A stretch of 7,039 nt of DNA, from NCBI GenBank assembly GCA_946011705.1, contig CAMGCA010000101.1:1-7039 (forward strand). Reading direction: 5' to 3'. Shown here piece after piece: positions 1 to 5,253 of the stretch. Origin of the DNA: an uncultured Clostridia bacterium. GTDB taxonomy: Bacteria > Bacillota > Clostridia > Oscillospirales > Oscillospiraceae. The notes under the pieces were generated by a model that searched no databases, was not told the DNA's origin, and saw only the letters and a list, made by a program, of their open reading frames with translations. The first letter of the stretch is position 1. Every line of letters begins with the position of its first letter. Made by a program: the position numbers and the translations under genes.

Positions 1-162
1 AGGATTAATAGAGCAACGTACATATCCAGTCACTCCACTGCTGTCTCTGGCATAGACAACATCAACCCAGTTGTCATCCGCCATTGCGAACACGGGCACA
101 GCGGAGACCAGCAGCATGATGGCCAGAGCCATGCAAAGCAGCTTCTTCATTGTGTGTTTCAT
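1..162 (-). CDS. Secreted protein, N-terminal fragment (gene runs off the left edge)
   Basis: An ATG at 162-160 opens a frame that stays open to the window edge (54 codons). The start is supported by an AGGAGG ribosome binding site at 171-177, eight bases upstream. Residues 1 to about 28 form a typical signal peptide: a basic start (MKHTMKK), a hydrophobic core (LLCMALAIMLLVSAV) and a likely signal peptidase I site near VFA or AMA, so the product is probably exported. Only about 26 mature residues are visible. They have a W-x-x-V ... G-x-x-G-Y-V spacing (WVDVVYARDSSGVTGYV) reminiscent of the later half of a bacterial SH3-type domain, but this is too short to assign a family. The gene is divergent from the DUF1846 gene and has its own promoter and a leader of about 100 bases. 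The coding call is secure; the function is unknown. Confidence 0.8.
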   Translation of the reverse strand, partial: MKHTMKKLLCMALAIMLLVSAVPVFAMADDNWVDVVYARDSSGVTGYVRCSINP

Positions 163-259
163 TTTTACTAACCTCCTAATGAAATTGGTTACTTTTTTAG
201 AAATCTTGCCGCCGGGGCCTCATGGGTATGGGCGTTCCTTTGGCATCTCTTTCATGCCC
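163..259 (-). promoter_or_regulatory. Long, possibly structured 5' leader of the secreted-protein gene
   Basis: Between the predicted transcription start (near 255) and the ATG at 162 lie roughly 95 untranslated bases. Read on the minus strand, the leader starts with a hairpin GGCAT-(7 nt)-ATGCC (258-254 with 246-242). A GC-rich stretch follows in which CGCC can pair with GGCG across a CATACCCATGAGGCCCC loop. Then come an A-rich linker and the ribosome binding site. A leader this long, with a GC-rich folded half in otherwise AT-rich DNA, suggests a cis-regulatory RNA. I compared it from memory with the c-di-GMP-I, c-di-GMP-II, c-di-AMP, THF and ZTP riboswitch consensus sequences and recognise none of them, so I do not assign a class. 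Confidence 0.35.
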
Positions 260-261
260 AA

Positions 262-290
262 ATGATACCATAAGTGGTTTCACTTGTCAA
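262..290 (-). promoter_or_regulatory. Sigma-A-type promoter for the secreted-protein gene
   Basis: On the minus strand there is a perfect -35 TTGACA (290-285), a 17-base spacer and a -10 TATCAT (267-262). Upstream of the -35 (about 291-325) the DNA is A/T-tract rich, with repeated TTTGTAATTTT-like segments, as in an UP element, so this should be a strong promoter. The spacer contains an inverted repeat, AAGTG-GTTT-CACTT (272-285), which touches the edge of the -35 box and could be a small operator. Confidence 0.75.
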
Positions 291-482
291 TAGGAAAATT
301 ACAAAAAATTACAAACTGATTTACATTTCTTAACAAATGATTTTCAGAATTCTCCCCGTTTTGTCAGATTTCTCCCGATTTCGACGCTTTTCTTTTGTTT
401 TTACCCGGTATTTGTTACCCTGATTAACACTGCGTTAGGAAATTCTTAAGATTTTACAGGTTACAATTGATACCATTTCCCG
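291..482. other. AT-rich intergenic DNA without a gene
   Basis: This is the AT-rich half of the divergent intergenic region, between the minus-strand promoter and the GC-rich inverted repeat. I find no credible coding frame, RNA gene or terminator. It has three TTACA words spaced about 10-12 bases apart (299-325) and one short inverted repeat, TGTTA-(7 nt)-TAACA, at 413-429. The latter is operator-like in form but lies over 100 bases from either promoter, so no role is assigned. Confidence 0.5.
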
Positions 483-490
483 GCACCCTC

Positions 491-567
491 CGTAGGGGAC
501 GGCGTCCTCGTCGTCCCTTCGGCGCCGTTCCGTATTCGGCGGAGCGTCGGGGACGCCGCCCCCTACG
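491..567. repeat. GC-rich long inverted repeat, REP/BIME-like
   Basis: The arms cgtaggggacggcgtcc (491-507) and ggacgccgccccctacg (551-567) are reverse complements at 16 of 17 positions. They enclose 43 bases that include a direct repeat ttcggcg (518-524 and 535-541) and the palindrome cggcgccg. The block is sharply GC-rich against AT-rich flanks and no T-run follows either arm, so it is not an intrinsic terminator for a gene in this window. The form matches the short palindromic intergenic repeats dispersed in many bacterial genomes. The copy number in this genome cannot be judged from one window. Confidence 0.7.
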
Positions 568-609
568 ACTTGTCATCCATTTCTGACTTGCGCGCATCAT
601 TCTTTTTCC

Positions 610-638
610 TTGCTATTTTCTGTCGAATGCGCTAGAAT
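610..638 (+). promoter_or_regulatory. Sigma-A-type promoter for the DUF1846 gene
   Basis: A -35 TTGCTA (610-615) and a -10 TAGAAT (633-638) are separated by 17 bases. This predicts transcription starting near 645, about 28 bases before the ATG at 674. No better candidate lies between the GC-rich repeat and the gene. Confidence 0.6.
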
Positions 639-673
639 GACAGGGTATGATTTATTAAAGAGAGGCGACGCAC

Positions 674-2140
674 ATGGTCAATGCGGCATTTGACAACAAC
701 AAATACTTACAGATGCAGTCTGAGCACATCCGGCAGCGGATTGCGCAGTTCGGCGGCAAGCTGTATCTGGAATTCGGCGGCAAGCTCTACGACGACAACC
801 ACGCATCCCGGGTGCTCCCCGGCTTCCAGCCGGACAGCAAGCTGCGGATGCTCCTGCAATTAAAGCAGCTGGACTCGATCGTCCTAGCCAGCACGGCAGA
901 AGAGATCGAAACGAACAAGCTGAGGGGAGAATTGGGCATCACCTACGACCGGGACGTGATCCGGCTGATTGATGTGTTCCGGGGCTTCGGGCTGTATGTA
1001 TCCAGCGTGGTGCTGACCCGCTATCACGGGCAGTCTCTTGCCAAGGCCTTCCAGTCCCGGCTGGAAGGGCTGGGCATTCGGGTGTATCACCACTACGAAA
1101 TCGCCGGCTACCCCGCCGACACCGCCCACATTGTAAGCGAAGAGGGCTTCGGCAAGAACGACTACATTGAGACCACCCGGTCTCTGGTGGTGGTCACCGC
1201 CCCCGGCCCCGGCAGCGGCAAGCTGGCCACCTGCTTAAGCCAGCTCTACCACGAGCACGAGCGGGGCATCACCGCGGGCTACGCCAAATTTGAGACCTTC
1301 CCCATCTGGAACATCCCCCTGAACCACCCGGTGAATCTGGCCTACGAGGCGGCAACGGCAGACCTGAACGATGTGAACATGATCGACCCCTTTCATCTGG
1401 AGGCCTACGGCGTCACCACCGTCAACTACAACCGGGACGTGGAGGCTTTCCCCGTGCTGGTGGCGATTTTCGAGAAAATTCTGGGTCACTGCCCCTACAA
1501 GTCCCCCACGGACATGGGCGTGAACATGGCGGGCAACTGCATCGTAGACGACGAGGGCACCCGGGAGGCCTCCCGGCAGGAGATCATCCGCCGGTACTAC
1601 GAGGCCCTGTGCGACCAGAAAAAGGGAAAAAACGTGGAGGACGCCCTGCGGAAGCTGGATCTGCTGATGAAAAAGGCCGGGGTTTCCCCTGCTGACCGCA
1701 AGGTTGTAGCGCCCGCCCTCCTGCGGGCCGAGGAGACTGGCTCCCCTGCCGCCGCCATGGAGCTGCCGGACGGAAGCATCGTCACCGGCAAGACCTCCGA
1801 CCTGCTGGGCGCTTCCTCCGCGCTGCTGCTCAACGCCCTGAAAGCCCTGGGCGGGATGCCCAGTGACCTGCATCTCATCTCCCCTGTGGCTCTGGATCCC
1901 ATTCAGCACCTGAAGGTTGACCATCTGGGCAACCGGAATCCCAGGCTCCACACCGATGAAACCCTCATCGCCCTGTCCATCAGCGCGGCGACCAATCCCA
2001 TGGCGGAGCACGCCATGGAGCAGCTGGACAAGCTGCGCGGCTGCGAGGTGCACTCGTCTGTGATCCTGTCCTCTGTGGACGAAAGGACGTTTAAGCGGCT
2101 GGGTGTGAACCTGACCTGCGAGCCGCGGTATATGGGCTAG
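674..2140 (+). CDS. DUF1846 (UPF0371) family protein, function unknown
   Basis: The 488-residue product has the usual length for the DUF1846/UPF0371 family (about 490-500 residues) and looks complete. The family signature is near the N-terminus: LEFGGKLYDD, then HASRVLPGF at 43-51. FGGKLY occurs twice (26-31 and 34-39), encoded by a 14-base direct repeat at 749-762 and 773-786. A glycine-rich loop, TAPGPGSGK (175-183), resembles a phosphate-binding P-loop but lacks the first glycine of a strict Walker A. It is followed by a well-conserved stretch, FPIWNIPLNHPVNLAYEAATADLNDVNMIDPFHLEAYG (209-246). The C-terminal third (about 345 onward) is probably a separate domain. There is no signal peptide or membrane segment, so it is probably cytosolic. 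The start is supported by AGAGG at 661-665, eight bases before the ATG. The gene is monocistronic here, flanked by repeats and convergent with pepD. The family assignment is confident. Structures from structural genomics exist as I recall, but I know of no established reaction. Confidence 0.93.
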   Translation: MVNAAFDNNKYLQMQSEHIRQRIAQFGGKLYLEFGGKLYDDNHASRVLPGFQPDSKLRMLLQLKQLDSIVLASTAEEIETNKLRGELGITYDRDVIRLIDVFRGFGLYVSSVVLTRYHGQSLAKAFQSRLEGLGIRVYHHYEIAGYPADTAHIVSEEGFGKNDYIETTRSLVVVTAPGPGSGKLATCLSQLYHEHERGITAGYAKFETFPIWNIPLNHPVNLAYEAATADLNDVNMIDPFHLEAYGVTTVNYNRDVEAFPVLVAIFEKILGHCPYKSPTDMGVNMAGNCIVDDEGTREASRQEIIRRYYEALCDQKKGKNVEDALRKLDLLMKKAGVSPADRKVVAPALLRAEETGSPAAAMELPDGSIVTGKTSDLLGASSALLLNALKALGGMPSDLHLISPVALDPIQHLKVDHLGNRNPRLHTDETLIALSISAATNPMAEHAMEQLDKLRGCEVHSSVILSSVDERTFKRLGVNLTCEPRYMG

Positions 2141-2142
2141 CG

Positions 2143-2283
2143 GGCCGGCAGTGCCGGCTGACAGTGCGTTACGGACGCTGGGCGCTCATCGTACATCCTT
2201 TGGGCCCCTCGACCGGCGGCCAGTGGCCGCTGACAATTCGTTATGGACGCTGGCAGTCATCGTGCATCCTTAGGGCCCCTCGA
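2143..2283. repeat. Two-copy ~72-bp tandem repeat, each copy headed by a hairpin
   Basis: Copy 1 (2143-2212) and copy 2 (2215-2283) match at roughly 83% of positions, with one single-base gap. Both contain GGACGCTGG, TCATCGT and end in GGGCCCCTCGA. Each opens with a 6-bp hairpin around an AGT loop: GCCGGC-AGT-GCCGGC in copy 1 and GCGGCC-AGT-GGCCGC in copy 2. All four base differences in this hairpin are paired, so they amount to two compensatory changes that keep the stem intact. The repeat begins three bases after the DUF1846 stop codon. No T-run follows the hairpins, so they are not standard intrinsic terminators. Confidence 0.8.
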
Positions 2284-2328
2284 AGGGTACTGCGCAGCTA
2301 TATTGTTCTTTAGCTGACTATGAAAACA

Positions 2329-2452
2329 TGTCATTGCGAGCCAGTGCGCACACTGGCGTGGCAATCCGTACTCCTTTAGTACCGGGTACGTTATCGGAAC
2401 GTGAAAAGGGAAACGGATTGCCACGTCGGGCTTCGCCCTTCTCGCAATGACA
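2329..2452. mobile_element. MITE-like palindromic element (124 bp, non-coding)
   Basis: The element has perfect 12-bp terminal inverted repeats, tgtcattgcgag (2329-2340) and ctcgcaatgaca (2441-2452). Inside them are perfect 13-bp arms, cgtggcaatccgt (2357-2369) and acggattgccacg (2413-2425). Each side also has its own small hairpin: CCAGTG-cgca-CACTGG (2341-2356) on the left and GGGC-ttc-GCCC (2428-2438) on the right. The whole would fold as a long stem with two side arms and a 43-base centre that contains gtacc-g-ggtac. It encodes no protein. Similar attgcgag...ctcgcaat repeats are, as I recall, scattered between genes in many Clostridia. A transposase-mobilised MITE is the most likely origin, but no clear target-site duplication is visible. 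A short hairpin CAGCTA/TAGCTG lies just upstream (2295-2316). Confidence 0.7.
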
Positions 2453-2499
2453 CCTAAATCAACAATGTTCTTCTTTTCTCTAGTTTACGAAATCGTGTT

Positions 2500-2536
2500 T
2501 ACAAAATAATCCACCGGCAAAAGCCGGTGGATTTCT
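2500..2536 (-). terminator. Intrinsic terminator of pepD, probably bidirectional
   Basis: An 11-bp perfect stem, aatccaccggc (2508-2518) with gccggtggatt (2523-2533), closes an AAAA loop. On the minus strand it begins ten bases after the pepD stop and runs into ATTTTGTA. On the plus strand it is followed by the T-rich tail TTCTTCATTCTC, so it may also end transcription coming from the DUF1846 gene, which has no terminator of its own nearer by. Confidence 0.85.
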
Positions 2537-2542
2537 TCATTC

Positions 2543-3985
2543 TCACAGATTTTTCAGCACTTCCAGCAGGAACTTCCAGACCCGCTCCGTGGAGGCAATT
2601 TCCAGACGCTCCCGGGTGGTGTGGATGTCCCGGATGTTGGGGCCGATGGACACGCAGTCCAAGCCCTCCAGCTTCTGGCTGAACAGGCCGCACTCCAGCC
2701 CCGCGTGGATGGCCTCCACCTTGGGTTCCTGGCCGAACAGATCCCGGTAGACCCGCACCATGGTGTCCCGCAGACGGGATTCCTTCCGGAATTCCCAGGC
2801 CGGATACTCGCCGTCCTGAGAATAGGTTCCGCCCAGCATATCCGCCAGGGCTTTCAACTGATCCAGAACCTCCTGCTTCTCCGCATTGACGCTGCTGCGC
2901 ACAGAGAAGGTGGCGCTGAACCGGTCACCCAGCTTGGCGATTCCCAGATTCAGGCTGGTCTGCACCAGGCCCTCGATATCCGCGCTCCACTTCTGCACGC
3001 CGTTGGGGGCAGAGCACAAAAGACTGATCACCTTGGCGGTGGATTCCGTAGACAGGCTGTTTCCGCCCAGCGCGTCCACATCGAAGGCCTGCACCGTGGC
3101 ATCCGGCTCGTCAAAATTTGCCCGGATTTCCTCCTGCAATGCCGCCGCGATGTCGTTGATGCGCTCCAAGTTGATGCCCATGGCCACCAGCGTTGCCTGA
3201 CTGGAACGGGGAATGGCGTTATCCTTGGCGCCGCCGGACAGGGAGGTCAGACACAGGGGCATGATCTCCTGGATACGGCTCATGAACTGCCCCATGACTT
3301 TGTCGGCATTGGCCCGCTTCAGGTGGATGTCCGCGCCGGAGTGGCCGCCCTTCAGACCGTCCACCGTCAGGCGGATGCAGGGGCCGTAGACAGCCCGGCG
3401 TTCCACCGGCAGGGTGATGTAGGCGGTGCAGCCGCCGGCGCAGGATACGGTAAATACGCCCTCGGTCTCGGAGTCCAGATTGATCATGGTCCGGCCTTTG
3501 AGCTGGGACAGGTCGATGGCGTCAGCGCCCAGAAGGCCGATTTCTTCCTCCGTGGTCATAACCACTTCCAGCGGCGGGTGGGGAATGGTATTGTCCGCCA
3601 GCAGCGCCAGAGCCATGGCCGCGGCAATGCCGTCATCGCCGCCCAGTGTGGTGCCCCTGGCATAGACGCAGGTGCCGTCATGGGTCACGTCCAGGCCCTC
3701 GGCAGCCATGTCGATGGGACAGGCGGCCTCCTTCTCGCAGACCATGTCGATATGTCCCTGCAAAATCACAGGGTCATGATCTTCCATACCGCAGGTTCCC
3801 GGGGCAAAGAGGATGACGTTGTTCATTTCGTCCTGTATATAGGCAAGGCCATGGGCCTTGGCAAACCCGACAAGATAGTCGGAGATCATCTTTGTATTCC
3901 GGGAGCCGTGGGGGATGGTGCAAATCTCTTCAAAATAGCCAAACACTGCCCCGGGCTCCAGGCCAGCAAGCTTCTTTGCTTCCAT
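2543..3985 (-). CDS. pepD: Aminoacyl-histidine dipeptidase (Xaa-His dipeptidase), peptidase family M20C
   Basis: This is a cytosolic di-zinc dipeptidase of broad specificity that completes the breakdown of peptides to amino acids. The 480 residues match the usual PepD length (about 480-490). All expected active-site elements are visible: H78 and D80 in LQGHIDMVCEK, the bridging aspartate D117 in TTLGGDDGIA, the catalytic and ligand glutamates E147/E148 in TTEEEIG, D171 in INLDSE, and the C-terminal ligand H455 in IRDIHTTRERL. The dimerisation (lid) domain lies between the two catalytic halves, about residues 185-390. There is no signal peptide. The ATG at 3985 has an AAGGAG ribosome binding site at 3994-3999, eight bases upstream. 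It is the last gene of the minus-strand block and is followed by a strong terminator. The 115 bases between it and the PHP gene may hold its own promoter. Confidence 0.96.
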   Translation of the reverse strand: MEAKKLAGLEPGAVFGYFEEICTIPHGSRNTKMISDYLVGFAKAHGLAYIQDEMNNVILFAPGTCGMEDHDPVILQGHIDMVCEKEAACPIDMAAEGLDVTHDGTCVYARGTTLGGDDGIAAAMALALLADNTIPHPPLEVVMTTEEEIGLLGADAIDLSQLKGRTMINLDSETEGVFTVSCAGGCTAYITLPVERRAVYGPCIRLTVDGLKGGHSGADIHLKRANADKVMGQFMSRIQEIMPLCLTSLSGGAKDNAIPRSSQATLVAMGINLERINDIAAALQEEIRANFDEPDATVQAFDVDALGGNSLSTESTAKVISLLCSAPNGVQKWSADIEGLVQTSLNLGIAKLGDRFSATFSVRSSVNAEKQEVLDQLKALADMLGGTYSQDGEYPAWEFRKESRLRDTMVRVYRDLFGQEPKVEAIHAGLECGLFSQKLEGLDCVSIGPNIRDIHTTRERLEIASTERVWKFLLEVLKNL

Positions 3986-4020
3986 AACAATCGCTCCTTT
4001 ATATTCTTTGTGACGCCCCT

Positions 4021-4029
4021 ATTTTACCA
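4021..4029 (-). promoter_or_regulatory. Possible extended -10 promoter for pepD
   Basis: The minus strand reads TGGTAAAAT at 4029-4021, an extended -10 motif (TGn plus TAAAAT) about 36 bases upstream of the pepD ATG. No good -35 box lies at 16-18 bases (the best is TAGATT), so this is tentative. pepD could also be transcribed from upstream together with the PHP gene. Confidence 0.35.
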
Positions 4030-4100
4030 CAGAGTCAGAAATAAATCTACCCAAATACGCAGAGCCATCGCCACGCCATTTTATGCGAACGTACAGTGTA

Positions 4101-4814
4101 TTACTTTTTCAGTAGAAATTTTTTCAGTTTCTCCAGATCATTGTTGAGGATCAGGTCATCGTCCACTCCCAGCTTCTCCAGCAGGGCCATAGCAAGGTCG
4201 AAATTTCCGACAGCGGAGGGGTCATGGGCATCCGTATTGACGATGATGGGCACTCCCGCTTCCATGCACAGGGGCACCATGGCGGCGTAGTTTTTCTCAC
4301 AGCCGGGACGCATGGCGGGCTTACGCAGAGAGCTGTTGTTGACCTCCAAGGCGGTTCCGGTGGCCTTTGCCCCGGCTACCAGCACGGGATAGTCCACGGG
4401 GTAGGTGTCGCTGTCCGGGTGGGAGATGAACTTTACCTCGGGATTTTCCATGCAGGAAATCACGTTGTCGGTGTTTTTCACCACGCCCGCGTCCTCGTAG
4501 CACAGGCCGTGGATGCCCGCCACCGCGTAGTCCAGGCAGTTTAAGTGCCGCTCGTCCAGATCCACGGTGCCGTCGTTCAGGATATTCACCTCGCTGCCAT
4601 AGAGCATCTCCACGCCGTAGAGCACTCTGGGGGCGTCGATCAGGTTGCGGAAATAGATGGGCTGCACGGTTCCCGGAATTCCGGGGCCATGCTCGGTGAC
4701 GCCGATAAGCTTCAGTCCCCGCTCCGAGGCGGCACAGGCCAACTCCCGAATGGTGCCGAAGGCGTGGCCGCTCATGACGGAGTGCATATGCAGGTCAGCA
4801 ACAATGGGTTTCAT
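4101..4814 (-). CDS. PHP-domain metal-dependent phosphatase, YcdX-like
   Basis: The product is a single-domain PHP (polymerase and histidinol phosphatase) protein of 237 residues, close to the ~245-residue length of E. coli YcdX, a phosphatase with three metal ions. The ligands appear in order: H9 and H11 in DLHMHS, H17, H42 in TEHGP, E75 in GSEVNI, H102 in AGIHG, H132 in ISHPDSDTYPVD, and D195/H197 in NTDAHDPSAVG. This full set argues for an active enzyme. The natural substrate of this subfamily is not known. Histidinol phosphatase is less likely because that branch is longer and there is no his gene nearby. Three ATGs are clustered at 4823, 4820 and 4814. The ribosome binding site AGGGAGG (4830-4824) touches the first ATG but lies nine bases from the third, so I chose 4814. 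The gene follows secG with only a terminator between them. Confidence 0.9.
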   Translation of the reverse strand: MKPIVADLHMHSVMSGHAFGTIRELACAASERGLKLIGVTEHGPGIPGTVQPIYFRNLIDAPRVLYGVEMLYGSEVNILNDGTVDLDERHLNCLDYAVAGIHGLCYEDAGVVKNTDNVISCMENPEVKFISHPDSDTYPVDYPVLVAGAKATGTALEVNNSSLRKPAMRPGCEKNYAAMVPLCMEAGVPIIVNTDAHDPSAVGNFDLAMALLEKLGVDDDLILNNDLEKLKKFLLKK

Positions 4815-4823
4815 ATTCATCAT

Positions 4824-4830
4824 CCTCCCT
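4824..4830 (-). promoter_or_regulatory. Ribosome binding site that fixes the PHP gene start
   Basis: AGGGAGG on the minus strand directly abuts the ATG at 4823, which leaves no spacer for that start, and is nine bases from the ATG at 4814. Its upstream edge lies one base from the T-rich tail of the secG terminator. Confidence 0.7.
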
Positions 4831-4868
4831 CAAAGGAAAAAGACCACGGAGATTCCTTCCGTGGTCTT
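4831..4868 (-). terminator. Intrinsic terminator of secG
   Basis: On the minus strand an 11-bp stem, AAGACCACGGA at 4840-4850 on the plus strand pairing with 4858-4868, closes a 7-base loop and runs into a T-rich tail, TTTCCTTTG. It begins 12 bases after the secG stop. It ends immediately before the ribosome binding site of the PHP gene, so any transcript entering that gene from upstream must pass through it. Confidence 0.88.
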
Positions 4869-4880
4869 ATCTGTTTCAAA

Positions 4881-5117
4881 TTACACCAGGCTCAGGGACA
4901 GGGTCAGCAGAACCCAGGCCAGAGCAATCCATTTGGTAGCGGAAGCCAGAACGGCATCCAGATTGCCCTTCTTATTCTTGCTCAGATAAGTCTCGGAAGC
5001 GCCGGTAAACGTGCTGGAAAGGCCAGCCTCCTTACCGGACTGCATCAGGACGACAACGATCAGCGCCAGAGAGCACAGGGCCTCCAGAATGATCAGAACA
5101 GTCTTCAGAATCTCCAT
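4881..5117 (-). CDS. secG: Preprotein translocase subunit SecG
   Basis: SecG is the small auxiliary subunit of the SecYEG channel in the cytoplasmic membrane, where it helps SecA-driven protein export. The 78-residue length is typical of Gram-positive SecG. Two membrane helices are visible (about residues 4-25 and 55-77), separated by the conserved cytosolic loop. The family signature VVVLMQSGKEAGL and the loop segment SSTFTGASETYLSKNKKGNLD are both present. The ATG at 5117 has an excellent AAGGAGG ribosome binding site at 5127-5133, nine bases upstream. Its own strong promoter lies just beyond the end of prfB. In many Firmicutes secG is followed by rnr and smpB; here it is followed by a PHP phosphatase gene. 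Confidence 0.96.
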   Translation of the reverse strand: MEILKTVLIILEALCSLALIVVVLMQSGKEAGLSSTFTGASETYLSKNKKGNLDAVLASATKWIALAWVLLTLSLSLV

Positions 5118-5131
5118 TTTCAGTAACCTCC

Positions 5132-5181
5132 TTCCGCCTGTATTCGCGGAAAAGCGAATGGTATCCGGTGAAAACCACCAG
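5132..5181 (-). promoter_or_regulatory. secG leader with alternative hairpins
   Basis: The roughly 80-base leader contains a 6-bp hairpin (5165-5170 with 5176-5181, one G-U pair) and a second one, ATTCGC/GCGAAT (5142-5147 with 5154-5159). An alternative stem pairs 5146-5151 with 5132-5137 (TTCCGC with GCGGAA on the transcript). It overlaps both the second hairpin and the first bases of the ribosome binding site. The pairings are seen in the sequence; any regulatory role is inference. Confidence 0.35.
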
Positions 5182-5202
5182 GAATTTCATAATAGCCCGT
5201 AT

Positions 5203-5231
5203 AGTATAGCATAAGGCAATGCAAATTTCAA
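5203..5231 (-). promoter_or_regulatory. Sigma-A-type promoter for secG
   Basis: On the minus strand a -35 TTGAAA (5231-5226), a 17-base spacer and a -10 TATACT (5208-5203) preceded by TGC give an extended -10 promoter. It starts 23 bases past the prfB stop codon, and I see no terminator between prfB and secG, so secG may receive read-through as well as its own transcripts. Confidence 0.82.
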
Positions 5232-5253
5232 GGGCCGAATCTCACTTTTTTGC

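Noticed and set aside
71..265. A 64-codon plus-strand frame at the left edge
   Set aside because: It runs antisense to the signal peptide and leader of the secreted-protein gene and lacks a ribosome binding site.
1235..2053. A 272-codon open frame on the minus strand inside the DUF1846 gene
   Set aside because: It is a shadow of the real coding strand; the composition is atypical for a protein and it has no start signals.
2141..2500. CRISPR array in the repeat-rich gap after DUF1846
   Set aside because: There are only two ~70-bp imperfect copies, directly adjacent and without unique spacers, plus an unrelated palindromic element. No cas genes are present.
2621..4147. A 508-codon open frame on the plus strand across pepD
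   Set aside because: It is antisense to pepD, whose active-site motifs are all intact. The translation is low-complexity, rich in Gly/His/Gln/Val, resembles no family, and is a by-product of GC-rich third positions in the real gene.
4850..4880. A promoter for the PHP gene starting from TTGAAA at 4879-4874
   Set aside because: No acceptable -10 box occurs 16-18 bases downstream, and the region is the stem of the secG terminator.
5030..5190. Leader peptide starting at the ATG at 5190-5188 in front of secG
   Set aside because: It has no ribosome binding site and the frame runs on into secG in another phase without leader-peptide features such as repeated codons for one amino acid.
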